Below are positions 42,511 through 47,886 of a DNA stretch of 47,886 bases, one piece after another. The position numbers were made by a program, and so were the translations under genes. Within the stretch, counting starts at the first letter, position 1; every line of letters starts with the position of its first letter. This DNA is from Streptomyces sp. WM6378. Lineage in GTDB: Bacteria; Actinomycetota; Actinomycetes; Streptomycetales; Streptomycetaceae. The notes beneath the pieces are model-generated. The model worked only from the letters and a program-made list of their open reading frames with translations. It had not been told where the DNA came from and did not search any database. The DNA lies in the NCBI RefSeq assembly GCF_001279695.1, contig NZ_LGDD01000322.1:17274-65159 (forward strand), given 5' to 3'.

Positions 42511-42789
42511 CTACTCCCCGGACGTCGGCGTAGGCGGAGCCGTAGGCCGCAGTTTCAGCCACACCAGGAAGAACACCCCCAGGGCCAGCATCCCCAAGCC
42601 CGTCCAGAGGTTGATGTTGACTCCCTGCGCCTTCTTCAGATCCGCGTCGGACGCGAAGACCCCCGCCCCGCCGACAATCACCCCGTACAGGGTGAACAGC
42701 CCGCCGATGATCCGGCGGATGTCGAACAACCGGGCCGCCGACGCCGACTTCCGCTCCAACTCGGAGACTTCGCGCTGCAGTTCAGACAT
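42511..42789 (-). CDS. Small membrane protein next to the sugar symporter
   Basis: A 92-residue protein I do not recognise. It starts with a short coiled-coil (LQREVSELERKSASAARLF), then two membrane helices (about 27-45, IIGGLFTLYGVIVGGAGVF, and 59-79, LWTGLGMLALGVFFLVWL) and a Pro/Thr-rich tail. It begins 16 bases after the SSS symporter stop, on the same strand, so it is very likely cotranscribed with it. By analogy with the DUF485/DUF4212 partners of other SSS carriers it may be an accessory subunit; no sequence match to them is claimed. Confidence 0.75.
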   Translation of the reverse strand: MSELQREVSELERKSASAARLFDIRRIIGGLFTLYGVIVGGAGVFASDADLKKAQGVNINLWTGLGMLALGVFFLVWLKLRPTAPPTPTSGE

Positions 42790-42805
42790 TTAAAGGGACC
42801 TCCGG

Positions 42806-44476
42806 TCAGAACGAGTAGGGCACGTAGCAGAGCGCGGCCAGCGCGATCGCGCCCCAGCCGAGCAGGGCGGGCCGGCGGTACCAGGCGGCGTCGCCCTCGG
42901 CGGGCGGCTCCTCGACGCCGGGCGACTTCGTCCCGTAGACCAGCCCCGCCAGCTCGGAGGCCGGTTTCGGATCCGTGAACAGCGTGACTACGACCATCAC
43001 CACCGCACCCGCCGCGAAGCCGACGATCGCCGAGACGAAGTTCGCGCCCTGGTCGGTCGGGATGGACACGACACCCTGCTTGTAGATCCAGAAGTAGTTG
43101 ACCATCGCCGCCGTGGTGCCCGCGAACAGCCCCCACACCCCGGACTTCACCGACGCCCGCTTCCAGAACATCCCGATCACGAACACCACGAACATCGGCA
43201 CGTTGAAGAAGGAGAACAGCGTCTGGAGGTAGCCCATGATGTTGGAGAAGGACGAGGCGATGAACGCCGTGCCGATGGACGCCAGAACCCCGATCGCGGT
43301 GATCAGGCGCCCGAACCGGAGGTAGTAGCCGTCCGGCTGGTCCTTCTTCACGTACTTGGCCCAGATGTCGTACGTGAACACGGTGTTGAAGGACGACACG
43401 TTCGCCGCCATGCCCGCCATGAACGCCGCGAGCAGACCGGTCACCGCGATGCCGAGCACGCCGTTGGGCAGCAGCTCCTGCATGAGCATCGGGATCGCGT
43501 CGTTGTACGTCAGGTCCGAGCCCGCCGTGCCGATCTTCGGCACGAGCACGGCCGCGACCAGGCCGGGGATCATGACCAGGAACACGATGAACATCTTCGG
43601 GAACGCGGCGATCAGCGGGGTCCGCCGGGCGGCGCTCAGGTTCTTCGCGGACAGCGCTCGCTGCACCTCGGCGAAGTTGGTCGTCCAGTAGCCGAAGGAC
43701 AGCACGAAGCCGAGCCCGAGCACGATGGTCAGCCAGTTCGCGCCCAGCGGGTTGGCCTGGCCGATGCCGGTGCCGCCCCACGCGGACAGGAAGTTGTCGC
43801 CGTGGCTGGTCTTGAGCGAGCTCGTAAGGCCGTCCCAGCCGCCGACCCGCTTCAGACCCAGGATGGTCAGCGGTATGAGCGCGGCCAGGATCACGAAGAA
43901 CTGGAGCACCTCGTTGTAGATCGCCGAGGAGAGTCCGCCGATCGTGATGTACGCGAGCACGAACAGCCCGGCGACGACGATCGCCACCCACTGCGGCCAG
44001 CCGAGCAGCGCCTCCACGACGATCGACAGGGCGTACAGGTTGACGCCCGCGATCAGCACGGCGGCGAACGCGAACAGCACCGAGGCGAGCAGGTGCGCCG
44101 ACTTGTCGAAGCGCTGGAGCAGGAACTCCGGTACGGAGCGGACCTTCGACCCGTAGTAGAAGGGCATCATCACGAGTCCGAGAAAGACCATCGCCGGGAT
44201 CGCGCCGATCCAGTACCAGTGCACGACCGCGACGCCGTACTGGGCGCCCGTCGCGGACATGCCCAGGATCTCGGTGGCGCCGAGGTTGGCGGCGACGAAG
44301 GCGAGCCCGGTCACCCAGGCCGGCAGCGACCGGCCCGACAGGAAGAAGTCGAGGCTGGTCTTCACGCTGGCGCGGGCGGCGAAGCCGATGCCCAGAACGA
44401 CGATGAAGTAGATCGCCAGAATCGTGTAGTCGAGCCCGTTGGTGGGGAGCCGTAGCCCCGCGGCCAGGTATTGCAT
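42806..44476 (-). CDS. Sodium:solute symporter (SSS/SGLT family), probable galactose carrier
   Basis: A 556-residue carrier with about 14 membrane helices and the SSS fold. Family blocks include FFLSGRSLPAWVTGLAFVAANLGATE with helix 1, ITIGGLSSAIYNEVLQFF, and the SGLT-like segment SFGYWTTNFAEVQRALSAKN. FMAGMAANVSSFNTVFTYDIW marks helix 8, part of the Na2 site region. It is most like Na+/sugar symporters of the vSGLT group, and it is divergent from galT-galE-galK with a shared 228-base promoter region, so galactose is the likely substrate. The ATG has no strong ribosome site. A small two-helix protein follows. Confidence 0.88.
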   Translation of the reverse strand: MQYLAAGLRLPTNGLDYTILAIYFIVVLGIGFAARASVKTSLDFFLSGRSLPAWVTGLAFVAANLGATEILGMSATGAQYGVAVVHWYWIGAIPAMVFLGLVMMPFYYGSKVRSVPEFLLQRFDKSAHLLASVLFAFAAVLIAGVNLYALSIVVEALLGWPQWVAIVVAGLFVLAYITIGGLSSAIYNEVLQFFVILAALIPLTILGLKRVGGWDGLTSSLKTSHGDNFLSAWGGTGIGQANPLGANWLTIVLGLGFVLSFGYWTTNFAEVQRALSAKNLSAARRTPLIAAFPKMFIVFLVMIPGLVAAVLVPKIGTAGSDLTYNDAIPMLMQELLPNGVLGIAVTGLLAAFMAGMAANVSSFNTVFTYDIWAKYVKKDQPDGYYLRFGRLITAIGVLASIGTAFIASSFSNIMGYLQTLFSFFNVPMFVVFVIGMFWKRASVKSGVWGLFAGTTAAMVNYFWIYKQGVVSIPTDQGANFVSAIVGFAAGAVVMVVVTLFTDPKPASELAGLVYGTKSPGVEEPPAEGDAAWYRRPALLGWGAIALAALCYVPYSF

Positions 44477-44527
44477 GCGTACTCGCTTCGTCGCGCTTAC
44501 TGATCCGGACGGGAACCTACGCCTCCG

Positions 44528-44544
44528 TGTTCAGAAACTGAACA
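44528..44544. promoter_or_regulatory. Palindromic operator between the symporter and galT
   Basis: TGTTCAGAAACTGAACA has perfect 7-base arms with AAA between them. It lies 52 bases from the symporter start and 161 bases before galT. It is followed by TTTGAT-type repeats (TTTTGATGAG, TTTGATTGTGATC) in an AT-rich stretch reminiscent of the galactose-inducible Streptomyces galP1 promoter. Sugar-dependent repression or activation of both directions is inferred. Confidence 0.55.
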
Positions 44545-44704
44545 GTTTTGATGAGATTGTTTGTTTGATTGTGATCGAGCGTGGATCGCCGCCGGAGCTG
44601 CCGCCGTACTTGATCATCCATAGCAACCGCTTGCACGCCCATTGACGGAGCCTGTTGGCTTGTGGTTTGTTGTGTGCGGTTCTGTTGGATGGTGGAGGTT
44701 GCAG

Positions 44705-45760
44705 GTGAAGAAGACGTCGACCCGGCTCGCCGACGGTCGTGAGCTGCTCTACTACGACTTGCGGGACGACCTCGTTCGGGACGAGACGGACCGCCGCCCC
44801 CTCGACCCGGTCTCGACCGCGTCCGAGATCCGCCGCGACCCGCTGCTCGGCGACGCCGTGGCCATCGCCTCCCACCGCCAGGGCCGCACCTACCACCCGC
44901 CCGCCGACGAATGCCCGCTCTGCCCGTCGCGCGACGGGCGCCTCAGCGAGATCCCGGCCGCCGACTACGACGTCGTCGTCTTCGAGAACCGCTTCCCCTC
45001 GCTCGCGGGCGAATCCGGGCGCTGCGAGGTCGTCTGCTTCACCCCCGACCACGACGCCTCCTTCGCCGACCTCACCGAGGAGCAGGCCGCGCTCGTCCTG
45101 GAGGCCTGGACCGACCGCACCGCCGAACTCGCCGAACTCCCGCAGGTCCAGCAGGTGTTCTGCTTCGAGAACCGGGGTGCCGAAATAGGCGTCACCCTCG
45201 GCCACCCGCACGGTCAGATCTACGGCTACCCCTTCACCACCCCGCGCACCGCCCTGATGCTCCGCTCGCTCGCCGAGCACCGCGAGCGCACGGGCGGGCG
45301 CAACCTCTTCGACGACGTGGTCGAGCGGGAGCTCGCCGACGGTGACCGGGTGGTCCTCGACGGCGAACACTGGGTGGCGTTCGTGCCGTACGCCGCGCAC
45401 TGGCCGTACGAGGTCCATCTGCACCCCAAGCGGCGCGTCCCGGACCTGCGGGAGCTCGACGAGGGTGCGCGCACAGAGTTCCCACAGGTGTATCTGGAAC
45501 TCTTGAGGCGATTCGACCGGATCTTCGGCCCCGACGAGCCGCCCACCCCCTACATCGCCGCCTGGCACCAGGCGCCGTTCCGGGGCGAGGGCGCCGCCGA
45601 CCGTGCGGAGTTCGGGCTCCATCTTGAGCTTTTCACCATCCGACGCACTTCCGGCAAGCTGAAGTACCTCGCCGGTTCCGAGTCCGGCATGAGCGTGTTC
45701 ATCAATGACGTGCCGCCGGAGGCCGCGGCCGAGCGACTGCGAGAGGCGGCAAGCAAGTGA
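44705..45760 (+). CDS. galT: Galactose-1-phosphate uridylyltransferase GalT
   Basis: GalT swaps UMP between UDP-glucose and galactose-1-phosphate in the Leloir pathway. The active-site histidine triad motif is [12 protein letters not shown], in which the second His is the uridylylated residue. A zinc-type pair is in [11 protein letters not shown], and the C-terminal [15 protein letters not shown] block and QAPFRGEG are conserved. The chosen GTG, 6 bases after GGAGG, gives 351 residues starting [20 protein letters not shown]; a longer upstream frame in the promoter region is rejected. It overlaps galE by 4 bases (GTGA) and heads the gal operon. Confidence 0.95.
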   Translation: MKKTSTRLADGRELLYYDLRDDLVRDETDRRPLDPVSTASEIRRDPLLGDAVAIASHRQGRTYHPPADECPLCPSRDGRLSEIPAADYDVVVFENRFPSLAGESGRCEVVCFTPDHDASFADLTEEQAALVLEAWTDRTAELAELPQVQQVFCFENRGAEIGVTLGHPHGQIYGYPFTTPRTALMLRSLAEHRERTGGRNLFDDVVERELADGDRVVLDGEHWVAFVPYAAHWPYEVHLHPKRRVPDLRELDEGARTEFPQVYLELLRRFDRIFGPDEPPTPYIAAWHQAPFRGEGAADRAEFGLHLELFTIRRTSGKLKYLAGSESGMSVFINDVPPEAAAERLREAASK

Positions 45761-46725
45761 GCAAGTACTTGGTGACGGGCGGTGCGGGGTACGTGGGCAG
45801 CGTGGTGGCGGCCCACCTGGTCGAGGCCGGCCACGAGGTGACCGTCCTGGACGATCTCTCCACGGGCTTTCGCGAGGCGGTCCCGGCGGGCGCCGAGTTC
45901 ATCGAGGGCCGTATCCAGGACGCGGCCAAGTGGCTGGACCCCTCCTTCGACGCGGTGCTCCACTTCGCGGCGTTCTCGCAGGTGGGCGAGTCGGTGGTGA
46001 ACCCGGAGAAGTACTGGTCGAACAACGTGGGCGGCACGATGGCGCTGCTCTCGGCGATGCGCGAGGCGGACGTCCGCACGCTGGTCTTCTCCTCCACGGC
46101 CGCGACCTACGGCGAGCCGGTCTCGACCCCGATCACCGAGACCGACCCGACGGCCCCGACCAGCCCGTATGGCGCGTCCAAGCTGGCGGTCGACCACATG
46201 ATCGCGGGCGAGTGCACGGCCCACGGCCTGGCGGCGGTGTCGCTGCGCTACTTCAACGTGGCGGGCGCGTACGGGAGTTGCGGCGAGCGCCACGAGCCGG
46301 AGTCGCACCTGATCCCGCTGGTGCTGCAAGTGGCGCTGGGGGAGCGGGAGTCGATCTCGATCTACGGCGACGACTACCCGACCCCCGACGGCACTTGCGT
46401 CCGGGACTACATCCACGTGGCGGACCTGGCGGAGGCGCACCTGCTCGCGCTTGACGCGGCGACGGCGGGCGAGCACCTGGTCTGCAACCTGGGCAACGGC
46501 AACGGGTTCTCGGTCCGCGAGGTCGTGGAGACCGTGCGCAAGGTGACGGGGCACCCGATCCCGGAGGTCGTCGCGGGCCGGCGCGGCGGCGACCCGGCGG
46601 TCCTGGTGGCCTCCGCGGCGCGCGCCCGCGAACGCCTGGGCTGGCAGCCCGCGCGCGCCGACCTCGCCAAAATCGTGGCGGACGCCTGGGCGTTCGCGCG
46701 GCGGACGGAGCACGCGGGTGAGTGA
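45757..46725 (+). CDS. galE: UDP-glucose 4-epimerase GalE
   Basis: GalE interconverts UDP-galactose and UDP-glucose with tightly bound NAD. It is an extended SDR: the cofactor motif is TGGAGYVGS at residue 7, the acidic binding end DDLSTG at about residue 32, [11 protein letters not shown] contains the catalytic Ser/Thr, and Tyr-x-x-x-Lys is SPYGASK near residue 146. [10 protein letters not shown] follows as in GalE proteins. The length of 322 residues is normal. The GTG overlaps the galT stop; the stop overlaps the galK start by 8 bases. Confidence 0.95.
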   Translation: MSKYLVTGGAGYVGSVVAAHLVEAGHEVTVLDDLSTGFREAVPAGAEFIEGRIQDAAKWLDPSFDAVLHFAAFSQVGESVVNPEKYWSNNVGGTMALLSAMREADVRTLVFSSTAATYGEPVSTPITETDPTAPTSPYGASKLAVDHMIAGECTAHGLAAVSLRYFNVAGAYGSCGERHEPESHLIPLVLQVALGERESISIYGDDYPTPDGTCVRDYIHVADLAEAHLLALDAATAGEHLVCNLGNGNGFSVREVVETVRKVTGHPIPEVVAGRRGGDPAVLVASAARARERLGWQPARADLAKIVADAWAFARRTEHAGE

Positions 46726-47863
46726 AGTGGCCGCCGCCTTCCGGGAGTTGTACGGGTCGGAGCCGGACGGGGTGTGGGCGGCGCCCGGCCGGGTCAACCT
46801 CATCGGCGAGTACACCGACTTCAACGAGGGCTTCGTCATGCCGCTCGCCCTGCCGCACACGGCGGTGGCGGCGGTGGCCCGGCGGGCGGACGGGGTGCTG
46901 CGGATCCACTCGGCGGACATCGGGGGCCCGCTCGTGGAGCTCCGGATCGACGAGCTGGAACCGCTGTCCGGCGCGGGCTGGGCGGCGTACCCGGCGGGCG
47001 TGGTGTGGGCGCTGCGACAGGCGGGCCACGAGGTGACCGGCGCCGACATCCACCTGACGTCGACGGTACCGACGGGCGCGGGCCTGTCGTCGTCGGCGGC
47101 ACTGGAGGTGGTGACGGGCCTGGCGCTACGAGACGTATTCCAACTCCAGCTGTCCATGGAGGAGTTGGCCGGCCTGGCGCAGAAGGCGGAGAACTCCTTC
47201 GTCGGGGTCCCGTGCGGAATCATGGACCAGACGGCGTCGGCGTGCTGCACGGAAGGCCACGTGCTGCACCTGGACGCGCGGGACCTGAGCCGACGCCAGA
47301 TCCCGTTCGACCTACCGGCGCACGGACTGCGGCTCCTGGTCGTGGACACCCGCGTGAAGCACGCGCTGGGGGACGGCGCGTACGCCGAACGGCGCGCCGG
47401 CTGTGAGCGGGGCGCGCGGGAGCTGGGTGTACGGACCCTGCGCGAGGTCCCCTTCGCGCAACTCCACTCTGCGCTGGTCCAGTTGTCGTCCCCGGCCGTA
47501 CGGGACTACGTACGGCACGTGGTGAGCGACAACGAGCGGGTGGAGCGGGTGGCGGCGCTGCTGGCGGCGGGCGACGTCCGGGGCGTAGGCCCGGTCCTGA
47601 CCGAGGGCCACGCTTCCCTGCGGGACGATCTGCGGGTGTCCTGCGCGGAGCTGGACCTGGTGGTCGAGACGGCGGTAGCGGCGGGGGCGCTGGGTGCGCG
47701 CATGACCGGCGGGGGTTTCGGCGGCTCGGCGATCGTACTGCTGGAGGAGGCCGAGCTGGGCCCGGTCACGAAGGCCCTGGTGACAGCCTTCGAGGGGGCC
47801 GGCCTGACCCGCCCGAGGATGTTCGAGGCGGTGCCGTCGGAGGGGGCGCGGCGGGTGGGGTGA
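46718..47863 (+). CDS. galK: Galactokinase GalK
   Basis: GalK phosphorylates galactose at C1, the first Leloir step. It is a GHMP kinase: the galactokinase signature [17 protein letters not shown] is near residue 22, the ATP loop [14 protein letters not shown] near residue 117, and the C-terminal [17 protein letters not shown] is conserved. [14 protein letters not shown] carries the catalytic aspartate. The GTG start overlaps galE by 8 bases. Length is 381 residues. The gene ends 23 bases before the window edge, where GGGGGGCTTTCCCCCACCCC may begin another repeat or terminator. Confidence 0.95.
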   Translation: MSEVAAAFRELYGSEPDGVWAAPGRVNLIGEYTDFNEGFVMPLALPHTAVAAVARRADGVLRIHSADIGGPLVELRIDELEPLSGAGWAAYPAGVVWALRQAGHEVTGADIHLTSTVPTGAGLSSSAALEVVTGLALRDVFQLQLSMEELAGLAQKAENSFVGVPCGIMDQTASACCTEGHVLHLDARDLSRRQIPFDLPAHGLRLLVVDTRVKHALGDGAYAERRAGCERGARELGVRTLREVPFAQLHSALVQLSSPAVRDYVRHVVSDNERVERVAALLAAGDVRGVGPVLTEGHASLRDDLRVSCAELDLVVETAVAAGALGARMTGGGFGGSAIVLLEEAELGPVTKALVTAFEGAGLTRPRMFEAVPSEGARRVG

Positions 47864-47865
47864 GG

Positions 47866-47886
47866 GGGGCTTTCCCCCACCCCGCC
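47866..47886. repeat. Possible start of a further GC-rich repeat copy
   Basis: The last 21 bases, after the galK stop, contain TTTCCCCCACCCCGCC, resembling the outer end of copy C (TTCCCCACCCCGCCCC). The window ends here, so the rest cannot be seen. Confidence 0.35.

Overview
This 47.9 kb window is chromosomal DNA from a Streptomyces species. The evidence is very high GC, frequent GTG starts with ATGA/GTGA stop-start overlaps, and actinobacterial marker families: SepX, an SsgA-like protein, RpfB, an XRE/DUF397 pair, a tricorn-type protease and a bacterial protein O-mannosyltransferase. Gene order resembles what I remember of the S. coelicolor SCO3136-SCO3181 region, but I could not check that. 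I see no phage, insertion sequence, CRISPR array or rRNA. The only RNA gene I can support is one tRNA-Ala.

Positions 1-6300 hold the end of galU, a tightly coupled molybdenum-cofactor set (moeA, moaC, moaB/mogA-like) ending in a RimJ-like acetyltransferase, then the divisome gene sepX, tRNA-Ala(CGC) with a strong terminator, a GNAT gene and exonuclease III. Positions 6300-10500 hold a MerR regulator divergent from an overlapping trio (Baeyer-Villiger-type monooxygenase, alpha/beta hydrolase, short-chain dehydrogenase), an arrangement like the start of the mycobacterial mymA operon. Positions 10750-17160 hold a 1096-residue tricorn-type protease divergent from a TetR regulator and its likely MMPL exporter, with a 24-bp palindrome between them.

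Positions 17330-20540 hold an SsgA-like gene divergent from a three-gene ECF-type Co/Ni importer (M with a fused PDGLE domain, then Q and O). A TTGCG-N7-CGCAA inverted repeat sits in front of the importer and suggests nickel control. Next come a family-VIII-type serine hydrolase coupled to an SDR, an EamA transporter, a class B-type penicillin-binding protein and the mannosyltransferase. Positions 27500-33480 are conserved housekeeping: rsmI, a small zinc-ribbon protein behind a very structured leader, tatD, rpfB, rsmA, ispE. Positions 33480-37270 hold a DUF397/XRE pair, a lipoprotein and an ABC-F ATPase.

Positions 37460-42150 hold two paralogous membrane-anchored PQQ-type beta-propeller proteins with GYGYP-rich tails, ended by an 18-bp-stem terminator, then a NarL/LuxR-type regulator that lacks the phosphoacceptor aspartate. 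The window closes with a galactose utilisation locus: an SGLT-like symporter with a small membrane partner, divergent from galT-galE-galK. A GC-rich intergenic repeat family occurs in four gaps (about 10.6, 20.7, 32.4 and 42.3 kb) and perhaps begins again at the right edge.

No large novel defence or biosynthetic system stands out. The best leads are the multi-hairpin leader before the zinc-ribbon gene, the Nur-box-like operator before the metal importer, the mymA-like trio under a MerR regulator, the atypical response regulator, the repeat-like in-frame insertion in the tricorn gene and the dispersed repeat family.
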